The position numbers and the translations under genes were made by a program. From Candidatus Peregrinibacteria bacterium (lineage in GTDB: Bacteria; Patescibacteriota; Gracilibacteria; CAIRYL01; GCA-016699755): a DNA stretch of 64,000 nt. The notes below the pieces were generated by a model. It was not told where the DNA came from. It saw nothing but the letters and a program-made list of their open reading frames with translations, and made no database searches. How positions within the stretch are numbered: position 1 is the first letter of the stretch; every line of letters starts with the position of its first letter. Of the stretch, positions 42,691 through 51,511 are shown piece by piece. The stretch is from positions 62,001 to 126,000 of the forward strand of contig CP065009.1 in the NCBI GenBank assembly GCA_016699755.1, given 5' to 3'.

Positions 42691-44706
42691 ATGCAACAAT
42701 ATCAAGACCATTTTCTTATCCTTCTATTTGTGGACGAAACTCCTCTCTATCCGCAAGAAATTTGGAAAAAAATACCCAATAAAGATCGGAGTGATGTCGC
42801 TCCATCTTCTCAATCTGAGTTTTTGTCTGAATTACATAGAGAGCAGAATCCTCATCCTCTCGTGCTTCATATTCCAGAAAAAACAGTTGTGCGCTATCGT
42901 CTCTCTCGAAAATTAGATAGTACGGTTTTTCTTGAAAACCATGAAAAAGAGAGGAGTGAGCCTTTCGAATCGAAAGACATTGTTTCTGAGTTTCACATTC
43001 CTCAAAACGAGCGTGCAGAAAATCCATTGCATCATCAAAAATCCACCACCTCTCCTTTTCAGGAAAATGCTTCTTCTCTTCAAAAGAGTTCCCATGTCCC
43101 TGTTTCTCTTTCTCAAAAACTTACCGCGCAATCTTCTTTCTCCTCTCCACTTTCACTCTCTTGTCAGGAAGTAAAATGTGTTTACGGAAAAATATCTAAA
43201 AAAGAAGATATTCCTGCCACTCCTTCTGAACGAAAGGAAACAGTAACAGCCTCTCCAGAAGCCGTTTCGCTTCCCGAAGAAGTTTCTCCTCCTTTGCGGA
43301 GTATTCCTCATCAAGCTATTCCTTACGTGTTACAGAAGGAAAAAGAAGATATTCCTGCCACTCCTTCTGAACGAAAGGAAACAGTAATAGCCTCTCCAGA
43401 AGCCGTTTCGCTTCCCGAAGAAGTTTCTCCTCCTTTGCGGAGTATTCCTCATCAAGCTATTCCTTACGCATTACGAAAGGAAAATGCGCGTCTCACCTCT
43501 TCTGTTACTAATATTTCGTCTTCTTCACTTCAAAGTGTTCCCGAAGGAAGAGTAACACCGTCCATTATTCTTCTTGCTCGAGAAAAGGTGTCTGCTCTGG
43601 GGACTCGCACCGCTAATTCTGCTTCTATTCCCTCTCATCAAGCTTCAAAAGCATCTCCTTTTTTTCATGGCGCTCCTCAGCAAATTTCTACTACAGAAAA
43701 AATTGTTTCTGTAGTAGAGACAAAAATTTCGACATCTTCTCCTCTCTCTGATTCGGAAAAAAGAAAGGCTGTTCTCAAAAAATCCGATTCAACCTCTCTT
43801 CTTTTGGAGGCACCCGTCTTAACAAATGACAAGAAAGTATCAGAGTCTATCTCCTTGTCTTCGCAGAAAAAAATCCATTCCACCTCTTCCCAAAAATCGG
43901 TCGAAGTATCACCGCACCAAATTTCAATTGTTGCATCTCGATTGCGATCTCCCATTGTTTCTGATCACAAAAAGAAGAAGAGTCGTTCCACTTCGTCTGC
44001 TGGATTTTTACGAGAACTGGTGCGTTTTTCTGTAACGAGTGCTGTTATTTTTCTCCTCTCGTTTGGCGCAATGAACTATCCTGCGCTTCAGCAGCTCATT
44101 TCTGCACGTCTCGATCCGCGTTCCATGGTGGAAAAGCAAATCGCTCTTCAGAATGTTGTCCAAAAGAATATCCTCCCTGTCCCCACTCTTCCTGTTGCTG
44201 GATTCCAACGCGAAAATCGAAAGAGCTTTCCGCCTCTTAATATTGCTGTAGGACCACTTGAAAATCGAATTGTTATTCCAAAAATTGGAAAAAATATTCC
44301 CATTGTTGAAGTGGGACCAGAATCTCTTATTGATGGTGACTGGAAACAACTTGAAAAAGATATTCAAGAAGGACTTCGGGATGGAGTGGTGCATTATCCA
44401 GGAACTGCTAATCCAGGACAACTGGGAAATGTTTTTATTACTGGTCATAGTTCCTACTACCCATGGGATTCTGGGAAATTTAAGGATGTCTTTGCACTTT
44501 TGCACGATCTTGATGCAGGAGATGAATTCACCATATTTTGGAATCAGGATGTATATCACTATCGCATTTACGAACGAAAAGTGGTGACTCCACAAGAAAC
44601 AGAAGTACTTCATCAGCCTTCCGATAAGCGAATTGCTACTCTTATGACATGTACTCCCGTTGGAACTGCAAAAAATCGACTCGTTCTTGTGGCAGAAGAG
44701 ATCTAA
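42691..44706 (+). CDS. Sortase with very long cytoplasmic N-terminal arm
   Basis: 671 residues. The C-terminal part (about 525-671) is a sortase (class D/E-like): NRIVIPKIGKNIPIVEVGPE, then NVFITGHSSYYPWDSGKFKD with the catalytic His (about 585), and IATLMTCTPVGTAKNRLVLV with Cys (about 654) and Arg. Sortases are cysteine transpeptidases that cleave a sorting signal and attach the protein to a wall or pilin amine. One transmembrane helix near 445-463 (FSVTSAVIFLLSFGAMNYPA) precedes it. The roughly 440 residues ahead of the helix should be cytoplasmic: the first 75 may fold (MQQYQDHFLILLFVDETPLY), the rest is Ser/Pro/Glu-rich and probably disordered, with a 47-residue tandem duplication. Sortases normally have only a few dozen residues there. 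No LPxTG protein is evident in this window. Confidence 0.87.
   Translation: MQQYQDHFLILLFVDETPLYPQEIWKKIPNKDRSDVAPSSQSEFLSELHREQNPHPLVLHIPEKTVVRYRLSRKLDSTVFLENHEKERSEPFESKDIVSEFHIPQNERAENPLHHQKSTTSPFQENASSLQKSSHVPVSLSQKLTAQSSFSSPLSLSCQEVKCVYGKISKKEDIPATPSERKETVTASPEAVSLPEEVSPPLRSIPHQAIPYVLQKEKEDIPATPSERKETVIASPEAVSLPEEVSPPLRSIPHQAIPYALRKENARLTSSVTNISSSSLQSVPEGRVTPSIILLAREKVSALGTRTANSASIPSHQASKASPFFHGAPQQISTTEKIVSVVETKISTSSPLSDSEKRKAVLKKSDSTSLLLEAPVLTNDKKVSESISLSSQKKIHSTSSQKSVEVSPHQISIVASRLRSPIVSDHKKKKSRSTSSAGFLRELVRFSVTSAVIFLLSFGAMNYPALQQLISARLDPRSMVEKQIALQNVVQKNILPVPTLPVAGFQRENRKSFPPLNIAVGPLENRIVIPKIGKNIPIVEVGPESLIDGDWKQLEKDIQEGLRDGVVHYPGTANPGQLGNVFITGHSSYYPWDSGKFKDVFALLHDLDAGDEFTIFWNQDVYHYRIYERKVVTPQETEVLHQPSDKRIATLMTCTPVGTAKNRLVLVAEEI
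43201..43482 (+). repeat. 141-bp in-frame tandem duplication in the sortase gene
   Basis: Two copies (about 43201-43341 and 43342-43482), each 47 codons, starting near EDIPATPSERKETV and ending SIPHQAIPY. One transition lies in the body (ACA/ATA) and a few more, all transitions, at the 3' margin. Confidence 0.92.
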
Positions 44707-44734
44707 AATAAAGGGTAATATTTCAGAAATGATA

Positions 44735-44763
44735 TTGCACACTCTTTTTCCGAAGAGTATAAG
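44735..44763 (+). promoter_or_regulatory. Promoter of the SulP gene
   Basis: TTGCAC (44735-44740), 17 bp, TATAAG (44758-44763). A short inverted repeat (ACTCTT/AAGAGT, 44741-44758) fills the spacer and could be an operator. The start would be about 20 bases before the ATG at 44792. Confidence 0.5.
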
Positions 44764-44791
44764 GCTATAAAATTTCTTAAATTCCCCAAAA

Positions 44792-46432
44792 ATGAAAAAG
44801 CAAGTGGATTATGTTCTTCAGAACTGGAGATCTGGAATAACAGTTGCACTTGTAAATATTCCTCTCTCCATGGCGCTTGCTATTGCGAGTGGAGCGACTC
44901 CCACTCAGGGGATTATTACCGCCTTTTGGGCAGGACTTGTTGCTTCTTTTTTTGGGGGGAGTCATTACAACATTGTTGGTCCTACTGGTGCTCTTTCGGG
45001 GTTTCTTTTTGGGTTTGCTGTTTTCTATGGTTGGAATGCACTTCCGCTTCTCGCACTTTTTTCGGGAATACTTATGCTTTTTGCATTCTTTTTTCGTCTT
45101 GATCGATATATCATCTTTATTCCGAGAAGCGTTGTCTATGGTTTTACCCTTGGTATTGCCATTATTCTTATTCTTGGTCAGGTTGATAACGCCTTGGGAA
45201 TATATACTGTTGAAAAAGGAGAAAGTGTTCTCGAAAATACTTTTATAATTCTTCAGCATATTTCAGAAGTACAACTCCCGATTGTTCTTCTTTTTCTTTT
45301 TAGCATGGGATTTTTATTGATATGGAGGAAGAAAATCAAAAAATTTCCGGGAGCAATTGTTCTTGCACTTCTTGGTGTTATTGCTTCTTGGATAACAAAG
45401 GATTCTTCTTTTTTTGGAATACATTTGTCTACCATCGGTGATAAATATCCAAATATTCAGGCACAAATAGGAAATTTTTTCTGGTGGAAAGGTGTTTCTT
45501 GGGATATTTTTGAGGAAAAAAGTCTTTGGGTAGCGTCTCTTGCTGTTGCATTGGTTGCTATTCTCGAAACGCTTCTCTCGGGACAAATCGCAGATAATAT
45601 GACTCATACAAAATTCAATCGTCCAAAAGAAGTCTTTGGTCTTGCTCTGGCGAATATTTTTTCTGGAATTTTTGGTGGTATTCCGGCAACTGCCGCGCTT
45701 GCGAGAACATCGCTTAATATTCAAAGCGGAGCATCTCATAGGGCATCGGGGATGCTTAATTGTATTTTCCTTATGGCAATTACGCTTATTCTTTTTTCTT
45801 TTTTTCGACTGATCCCCCTTGTGATCATCGCCTCCCTTCTTGTATTTGTCGCTATTTTTATGATAGAGAAAAAATATTTCCGAGATCTTTTTGAAAAGGA
45901 AAAATTCTCTTTTTCGCTTTCTCTTCTTGTCGCCATTATTACAGTTGTTGACGATCCGCTTATTGGTATTCTTGTTGGAACGGTTATTGCTCTTCTTGTT
46001 TTTGTGAGTAATGTTGCCAAAGGTGAAACAGAGGTGCTTCTTTGGAGAGATGGGAAGATGGTAGAATCTGTTCTTAAAAATGAATTTTTGAAGAAGGTGA
46101 ATATTGAATCGGATCTCGTGGTGTACAAAATTTCCGGAACCCTTACCTATTTAAATATGCCAGCCCATTTAGAGGCTGTTCAAAAAATACGCGGAAATCA
46201 ATATGTTATCGTGTCTCTTCGACATGCATTTTATGTTGATACAGATGGTATTTCGTATCTTGAAGAAATTATTGAAGCACTCAAAGAGGGGAATGATAAA
46301 GTGTTCCTTTCGGGAATCAATCCAGAGATTGAGAAAAAAATTCGAAAAGAAATGTTCTATCAAAAAAAAATAATAGAAAAGAAAATATTTTCAAGAACGT
46401 CAGAGGCAATACAAACGATATTTCAAAAATAG
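44792..46432 (+). CDS. SulP-family anion transporter with STAS domain
   Basis: 546 residues of the SLC26/SulP family, which moves sulfate, bicarbonate or other anions across the membrane, usually by Na+ or H+ symport. The membrane part starts at WRSGITVALVNIPLSMALAI with ASGATPTQGIITAFWAGLVA and HYNIVGPTGALSGFLFGF, the conserved transporter core, and includes GIFGGIPATAALARTSLNIQ near the substrate site. A C-terminal cytoplasmic STAS domain (about 435-546) contains VVYKISGTLTYLNMPAHLEA and VIVSLRHAFYVDTDGISYLE, with the Asp-Thr-Asp-Gly turn usual for the fold. Sulfate-assimilation genes are absent nearby, so bicarbonate or sulfate cannot be decided. Confidence 0.92.
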   Translation: MKKQVDYVLQNWRSGITVALVNIPLSMALAIASGATPTQGIITAFWAGLVASFFGGSHYNIVGPTGALSGFLFGFAVFYGWNALPLLALFSGILMLFAFFFRLDRYIIFIPRSVVYGFTLGIAIILILGQVDNALGIYTVEKGESVLENTFIILQHISEVQLPIVLLFLFSMGFLLIWRKKIKKFPGAIVLALLGVIASWITKDSSFFGIHLSTIGDKYPNIQAQIGNFFWWKGVSWDIFEEKSLWVASLAVALVAILETLLSGQIADNMTHTKFNRPKEVFGLALANIFSGIFGGIPATAALARTSLNIQSGASHRASGMLNCIFLMAITLILFSFFRLIPLVIIASLLVFVAIFMIEKKYFRDLFEKEKFSFSLSLLVAIITVVDDPLIGILVGTVIALLVFVSNVAKGETEVLLWRDGKMVESVLKNEFLKKVNIESDLVVYKISGTLTYLNMPAHLEAVQKIRGNQYVIVSLRHAFYVDTDGISYLEEIIEALKEGNDKVFLSGINPEIEKKIRKEMFYQKKIIEKKIFSRTSEAIQTIFQK

Positions 46433-46581
46433 CACTGCTCTCGCGAAAGGCGAGAATCGTCTGTAGATGCATTGCTCTTCGGTATCCCCTTTATGAGTAA
46501 TCGTAAAAGACAGCTTTTTATATTGGATTCCAGAATTGATCTATGGCGGCAGAATCTCAGGCAGGGGTCCGAAAAAATTGG

Positions 46582-49218
46582 CTATGCCACTATCTCTTTT
46601 ATTGGGATCGGCTTTTTCCCATGCTTGTGTGGACTCATGATATTTTGAAAGAGATTTTGACACTCTCCTGTTCTTTTTACTTTATTCCAAAGTGCCCCAC
46701 TTCCTTCAATAGCCTTGAGAAGACTACGGAGAACAACCCAGTAGAGAAGGAATCGATAGACAATTCTCTGAAGTGGCAAAAAGAGGATAAGCTTCCAGCT
46801 TGATTTTTTTTCAGGAAGGAATCCTGCAAGGGCGTAGAGAAGATCAAATGCAGTAAAGGTGATGTATCCCCAAAATACAATATCTCCACCTCCAAAGATG
46901 AATGACAAAATGGCAACAAGATCAATAACAAGCGAGATTAGTGGAGTAAGAATGCTATACATAAGCGTATTTGGAAGAATGATCCATCCGAGCGCAGGAA
47001 GGCGAATGGAAAAAATCCAACTTTTGTACTTCCAGAAACACTGAATCGTTCCAAATATCCATCGAAATCGTTGTTTGAGAAAATCTCCAAGAGAAGGCGG
47101 GGTTTCTGTATAGCAAATTGCTTCCTCATCATAGAGGATTCGTTTTCCTTTTGTGAGGATGGCGAGCGTAAGATCCTGATCTTCTACGAGTGTATCGTGG
47201 TGATATCCCCCCATGGCAACAACATCTTTTTTCCGCCATGCCCCAATAGGACCCGGAATAACTGAAATGGCGTTTGCAAAAGAAAATGCAGTTTTTTCGA
47301 TATTCTGCCCAAGAACATACTCAATACTTTGAAATTTTGCGAGAAGACGACCCTGATTTGCTACACATACTTTTCCGGCAACACCACTGACGCGAGGATC
47401 AAAAAAGTGACGTGCGAGTTTAGTGATGGTGTCTGGCATAAAAATAGTGTCTCCATCCATGGAAATGATGACATCATATTTTGCAAATGAAACACCAAGG
47501 TTGAGTGCGCTTGCTTTTCCACCATTTTCTTTTGTGACCAGACGAACTTGGGGATGATTTTTTTCTTTTTCGGCAACAATGGTAGATGTATTGTCCGTCG
47601 ATCCATCATCTATAACAATAATTTCATAGAGGTGATAATCGCTTGTGAGGATACTTTCAATGGTCGCAGCGATATTTTCTTCTTCGTTATATGCAGGAAT
47701 AAGAACGCTTACTCCTCCTGAATATGATTCTTTGAGCACACGTCTTCTGATTTTTGCGGCAAGAAAAAACCCAAGGACAAACAGCATTCGTGAAAATGTG
47801 AGGAAAATAGCCCCCAAAAAGAGAAGCTCCACACCAGATCCGATTTTTTCATAAACCCAGAGGCAGAAAACTTCAACGGAAATCTGAACATTATCTAAAA
47901 AATTGAGAAATGGTGATCCCATTGTTTGATGTCGAACTCTCGCAAGAGGAATATGAGTTTGCTCTTGAATCTTTTTTGATATTTTTTCTCCCACCATGCC
48001 AAATTCGGGATCTTCGTCGGAGAGCTTCATTACTTTTTTCTGCCAATCTTTCAGCGCATCCTGTGTCTTTTGGTCAAATTCTCCTGTAACGAAGATGTCA
48101 AGATACCCTTCTCCTTTGAGAAATTCTTGAAGAAGAGAAACCTCTCCGTTAGTGTTTTCGTCTGTGCTTGCACCATGAAAATTATGTTCGAGAATCTTTC
48201 CGTATTTATCCTCCCACTTCCAAAGCGCCTCTTGTGTTGCTCCATCAAAAATTCCAGTTTTTTCAATATTAAAATCAAATGCCTGCAGAAAAGATTGAAG
48301 TTCTGTCACTTCCGAAGAAAACTCTGTATCGCTTGAGGCAGGGACAATAACATTTTGAATGTTGATATCCTGAGAAATTCCAAGAACATCTGAAACAGTA
48401 GTAAAAACGTATCCTTCCGACTTGAGTTTTTGAATAATGCTCCTAAGAACTAGCACGGTGTGCTTCGCTCCGTTTCCTTCTCCATCATGGAGTAAGGTGA
48501 TGTGTCCTTTTCCGATTTTTTGGATAATATTTTGAGAAACATCTTCGGGAGATTTGGCAAGCCAGTCTCGGGAATCAATATCTGCTCCTACGGGAATAAA
48601 ACCCATTTCAGTCGCCCATAAGACTGACGGATCACTTTTGATATAGGGATTGAGTGTTGGATCAACCCCAATTCCCAAGAGAAAAGGGGGACGATAGAGG
48701 AGTGTTTTTTCTCCGGTAAGATCTTCGATAATTTTTTCTGTCGTCAAAAGTTCCATTTTAAGGCGTTTTTCTGATTTGTGAACACTATGAGAATGGGTAA
48801 AGCTGTGATTTCCAATTTCATGTCCATCTGCATGAATCTGTCGAACAAGATCGGGGTATTTAATGGCGTTTTTTCCAAGGAGGAAAAAATTCGCCTGTAT
48901 GTGTTCTTCTCGAAGAATATCGAGAATGATAGGAGTATATTTTGGATCTGGTCCATCGTCGAAACTAAGGGCAATCTTTTTCTCGTTTTTTGGAGATTCG
49001 TAATAGTAATCATAAAATCGTGCGGCATCTGCTGAAAAATCTCCAGGAGATATTCCTTCTGTTATCCCCACAAACAACATAATGGTGCTTGATATGAAGA
49101 AGATAGCAATAGCTCCAAGAGAGAGTCGAAACCATTTTTTTCGCCGCTTTTTTGGATCGTAGAAAATCAAAGGATGAAAGGTGAGGAGGGAAAAATTGCT
49201 TGTATCTCGAAGAGACAC
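46582..49218 (-). CDS. Fused polysaccharide deacetylase / PG-binding / GT2 synthase
   Basis: 878 residues in one membrane protein. After a first helix (residues 32-55) comes a NodB-type deacetylase (about 80-285): IALSFDDGPDPKYTPIILD, GHEIGNHSFTHSHSVH, RPPFLLG and GHITLLHDGEG are the metal and catalytic motifs. Two peptidoglycan-binding-1-like modules follow (about 305-420: VTELQSFLQAFDFNIEKTGI; GEVSLLQEFLKGEGYLDIFV). After another helix pair comes a processive family-2 glycosyltransferase (about 505-750): VSVLIPAYNEEENIAATIES, IDDGSTDNT, VIISMDGDTIF (DxD), TLVEDQDLT and LKQRFRW (the QxxRW motif), then membrane helices. The enzyme resembles PgaC/NodC-type synthases and probably makes and deacetylates a poly-N-acetylglucosamine-like polymer while bound to the wall. 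The start is GTG at 49218. Confidence 0.9.
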   Translation of the reverse strand: MSLRDTSNFSLLTFHPLIFYDPKKRRKKWFRLSLGAIAIFFISSTIMLFVGITEGISPGDFSADAARFYDYYYESPKNEKKIALSFDDGPDPKYTPIILDILREEHIQANFFLLGKNAIKYPDLVRQIHADGHEIGNHSFTHSHSVHKSEKRLKMELLTTEKIIEDLTGEKTLLYRPPFLLGIGVDPTLNPYIKSDPSVLWATEMGFIPVGADIDSRDWLAKSPEDVSQNIIQKIGKGHITLLHDGEGNGAKHTVLVLRSIIQKLKSEGYVFTTVSDVLGISQDINIQNVIVPASSDTEFSSEVTELQSFLQAFDFNIEKTGIFDGATQEALWKWEDKYGKILEHNFHGASTDENTNGEVSLLQEFLKGEGYLDIFVTGEFDQKTQDALKDWQKKVMKLSDEDPEFGMVGEKISKKIQEQTHIPLARVRHQTMGSPFLNFLDNVQISVEVFCLWVYEKIGSGVELLFLGAIFLTFSRMLFVLGFFLAAKIRRRVLKESYSGGVSVLIPAYNEEENIAATIESILTSDYHLYEIIVIDDGSTDNTSTIVAEKEKNHPQVRLVTKENGGKASALNLGVSFAKYDVIISMDGDTIFMPDTITKLARHFFDPRVSGVAGKVCVANQGRLLAKFQSIEYVLGQNIEKTAFSFANAISVIPGPIGAWRKKDVVAMGGYHHDTLVEDQDLTLAILTKGKRILYDEEAICYTETPPSLGDFLKQRFRWIFGTIQCFWKYKSWIFSIRLPALGWIILPNTLMYSILTPLISLVIDLVAILSFIFGGGDIVFWGYITFTAFDLLYALAGFLPEKKSSWKLILFLPLQRIVYRFLLYWVVLRSLLKAIEGSGALWNKVKRTGECQNLFQNIMSPHKHGKKPIPIKEIVA

Positions 49219-49443
49219 AAAAGTGATGGTAAAATAACAATTTTTTTATTTAAAAAGCAAATTTTAAAACATTATTAAAAATTATAAAGTTATTAATTTT
49301 TTTTTATTCAAAAACAAAAAATGTATTTTTATAAAAAATAAATAAACAAAAAAAAATGTATTTTCACCTCATTTTATTTTTAGGAAAGTATCAGTAAAGA
49401 ATCAGCACCATTTTTCTGGTGAAAGTCTCTTCTTCTCTGTCAT
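49219..49443. other. Very AT-rich intergenic region
   Basis: These 225 bp are made largely of A and T runs (for example 49246-49355), far above the surrounding composition. It lies upstream of the deacetylase/GT2 gene and downstream of the DUF2130 gene, so it probably holds the promoter of the former. A weak TTGCTT-17-TTATTT arrangement can be seen on the minus strand close to the GTG. I see no gene or clear repeat unit in it. Confidence 0.5.
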
Positions 49444-50694
49444 TTATTCTTCCGAAAAAAGTGTTTCTGGCTCACCTTCCGCTTCTTCGCTCGGAAGCTC
49501 TAAACTAGGAACAGTGAGAAGTGAGGAGCCGACAATTCCTTGAATATCTCCATAGAGTCCAGAAGTACTTATTACTACTCGCTCAATCTCTTTTTCTCGT
49601 TTTTTCCAGAGACGCTCTATAGATCGTCGTTCTGTTTCTAAATCTGCTTTCATGCCTACAAAAGCGGAGACAATATTTTCGATGCGTCCTCGAAATTCGT
49701 TTCCGGTTAAGTATTGGTAGAGAAATTCCATTTTTTCTCCTTTTCCGATAAGTGATTGTTGTGCCTTTTTTATTTCTGATAAATGGTATCGTAGGGTGCT
49801 TACTAAAGGGAGTGCATAAGGAAAGCCACACACCCATATACCATCCATCATCCCAAAGTTTTCAATTCCTTCAGGAAGAGTTTGTGAGACAAGAATGCAC
49901 ACATCCGCTTTTACCCGACCCCGATCATCTTTGAGTTTTGGAATCCAATCATTTCCCCAAGATTTTGTGCTCTTGCTTTCCCATAAAATGATTCCTGATT
50001 CCTGTCCTGTAGAGTTTCGAACGGTTTGCACGACATCTCCTCCACGAATACCAGTGGGAACATCTGCAATGGTATCGATAGGAAAGGCATTTTGGAGAAT
50101 GTTTTTGAGATTTATTTCTTGTGCATCGCCCTGAACTTGCATAGATCCCTGTTCACTTTTCCTCTTGAGCTCTTCAATGGTTTTTCGCATTTGCTCCATT
50201 TGTGTGTCCTTTTCGAGTATTTTTTTCCCTATCTCCTCATGTGCGTTTTTTTGAGCAACCTCTACAATTCGTTTTCGTTCTTCGTCTATTTTTCGTTCCA
50301 TTTCGAGTGTCATATTTTTTTCTCGCTCTTCTATTTCTCTCTTTTGTTTTCTCAGTTCTAATTCTTGGGCGCGCATAGTTTCTAGGGTTTTTTTGCGATC
50401 CTCATTTTCTCGTTTTAGGTCTTCCATCTCGGTGAGAAGTTTTTCGTTCGCCGCTTTTTGTGCCTTATCCCAGAGTTTTACTTTTTCTTCATGAAGTCGT
50501 TTTTCGTACGCTTGTTCTGCTTGTTTTTCGCGTTGTGTAAAGAGTTCTTCTCGTTTTTGGAATTCTATTTCCTGTTTTTTGAGTTCTTGTTCCAAATCCG
50601 CTTTGACGTGTTTGCGAATATCACTGGTAAGAGCATCGGTGAGCGGAATGCTTGTTCCGCAAGAAGGACAGGTAATACGGGTAGAATCGGTCAT
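49444..50694 (-). CDS. DUF2130 coiled-coil protein with zinc motif
   Basis: 416 residues of the DUF2130 family, unknown in function. The start at 50694 gives MTDSTRITCPSCGTSIPLTD, a small CPSC metal-binding-like motif. A long charged coiled coil follows (about 25-205: KKQEIEFQKREELFTQREKQ and similar). The conserved C-terminal domain begins GDAQEINLKNILQNAFPIDT, with DVPTGIRGGDVVQTVR and GIILWESKSTKSWGNDWIPK, in which the spacing of Glu and Lys recalls a PD-(D/E)xK nuclease fold; that reading is mine. A longer in-frame extension upstream runs over a terminator and is rejected. Confidence 0.85.
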   Translation of the reverse strand: MTDSTRITCPSCGTSIPLTDALTSDIRKHVKADLEQELKKQEIEFQKREELFTQREKQAEQAYEKRLHEEKVKLWDKAQKAANEKLLTEMEDLKRENEDRKKTLETMRAQELELRKQKREIEEREKNMTLEMERKIDEERKRIVEVAQKNAHEEIGKKILEKDTQMEQMRKTIEELKRKSEQGSMQVQGDAQEINLKNILQNAFPIDTIADVPTGIRGGDVVQTVRNSTGQESGIILWESKSTKSWGNDWIPKLKDDRGRVKADVCILVSQTLPEGIENFGMMDGIWVCGFPYALPLVSTLRYHLSEIKKAQQSLIGKGEKMEFLYQYLTGNEFRGRIENIVSAFVGMKADLETERRSIERLWKKREKEIERVVISTSGLYGDIQGIVGSSLLTVPSLELPSEEAEGEPETLFSEE

Positions 50695-50773
50695 ACAGGG
50701 TGAGAATTTCTTTGAAAGTGTATCAGAATCTTCTTCGCAGTACACGGTTTCAGTATTTTGGATGACACAAAAA

Positions 50774-50797
50774 AATCCCAGCATTTCTGCTGGGATT
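50774..50797 (-). terminator. Intrinsic terminator of the 50828-51313 gene
   Basis: A 10-bp perfect stem (AATCCCAGCA/TGCTGGGATT) with a 4-base loop, followed on the minus strand by a T run. It lies 30 bp after the stop of the gene at 50828. Confidence 0.85.
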
Positions 50798-50827
50798 CCC
50801 CCCATTCCCATGATTTTGTGTGAGAAA

Positions 50828-51313
50828 TTACGATTGCACTTCTGTTGACGATTCCTCTTCTTGGTCTTGCCATTTTCCGTGGCATCCACCATGTCCTCCA
50901 CCACGTTTTCCGCGATGTCCAAATTCAGGTCCTCTTCCGTCTTCAGTGTGTGCCTGAATTTCTTTCACGATTTCAGGGTCATCAGACGTAATGGTGATTT
51001 TAATACCATTTTCAATGTTTTCCTGTGTTCTTGCGACATTGTCTCTTCGTGGTTCTTTTGATTCCTTCGACTGAAGCATAGTAACTGCTTCTTGATTGTC
51101 GGATGTCATAGTAATGACAACGCCATTTTCGATATTTTCGGTGGTTCGAGTAATGCTATCATGGAGTTCACGAATTTGCTCAAATTGTGCACGGTTGAAG
51201 TTCCCATTGTTTTCGTTTCCAACGAATGCACCTGAAGGAGAAGCGAGCGCAATAGTCATCATGAGTGCCCCGATGGCAATAGTTCCGCCGGCAGAGATAG
51301 TCTTGATGTTCAT
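50828..51313 (-). CDS. Small exported protein with two repeats and a His/Gly-rich tail
   Basis: 161 residues with a signal peptide (SAGGTIAIGALMMTIALASP, cleavage near SGAFVG). The mature part holds two related stretches, TRTTENIENGVVITMTSDNQ and ARTQENIENGIKITITSDDP, each followed by a short helix (EAVTMLQ; EIVKEIQ). The C-terminus is His/Gly-rich (FGHRGKRGGGHGGCHGKW) and could bind metal, then an acidic end. I do not recognise a named family. Own promoter region with a palindrome and own terminator make it a single-gene unit, immediately left of the integrated island. Confidence 0.65.
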   Translation of the reverse strand: MNIKTISAGGTIAIGALMMTIALASPSGAFVGNENNGNFNRAQFEQIRELHDSITRTTENIENGVVITMTSDNQEAVTMLQSKESKEPRRDNVARTQENIENGIKITITSDDPEIVKEIQAHTEDGRGPEFGHRGKRGGGHGGCHGKWQDQEEESSTEVQS

Positions 51314-51332
51314 GTTTTATAGAAAAAAGAAA

Positions 51333-51352
51333 AGTGGATGACGTCGTCCACT
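51333..51352 (-). promoter_or_regulatory. 20-bp near-palindrome near the transcription start
   Basis: AGTGGATGACGTCGTCCACT is palindromic except for one base pair. On the minus strand it lies just downstream of a TATACT (51364-51369) that can serve as -10 element for the gene at 50828-51313, so it could be a repressor operator or a 5' leader hairpin. Confidence 0.45.
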
Positions 51353-51479
51353 CTTTAATACTAAGTATATTTTTTTTTCTTTCAGTTTTTTTTGTTTTTT
51401 TTCCAAGAATGGGAAAAAGGGGTAATTCACCGCACACTTTTCTTGAGGAGAAATTTATTTGCTACGTTTATAGTGGCGC

Positions 51480-51511
51480 GTTATGAATCCCGCGCTCTTA
51501 CCGACTGAGCT
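51480..51511. repeat. Left 32-bp attachment repeat (tRNA-Met fragment)
   Basis: Identical over 32 bp to 61273-61304 inside the tRNA-Met gene, covering the D arm, anticodon arm and anticodon. It begins GTTATGAATCCCGCGC and ends CGACTGAGCT. Only this fragment of the tRNA is present here; flanking bases diverge at once on both sides. It marks the left boundary of the integrated island. Confidence 0.85.

Noticed and set aside
44008..44742. 244-codon minus-strand frame
   Set aside because: It lies opposite the sortase catalytic domain, which has clear His/Cys/Arg motifs.
46433..46581. Terminator between SulP and the deacetylase/GT2 gene
   Set aside because: A short stem (CTCGC/GCGAG near 46440-46455) is present but no T run follows on either strand, so it is not called.
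49219..49443. Replication origin in the AT-rich stretch
   Set aside because: There are no recognisable DnaA boxes and no dnaA or dnaN nearby; AT content alone is not enough.
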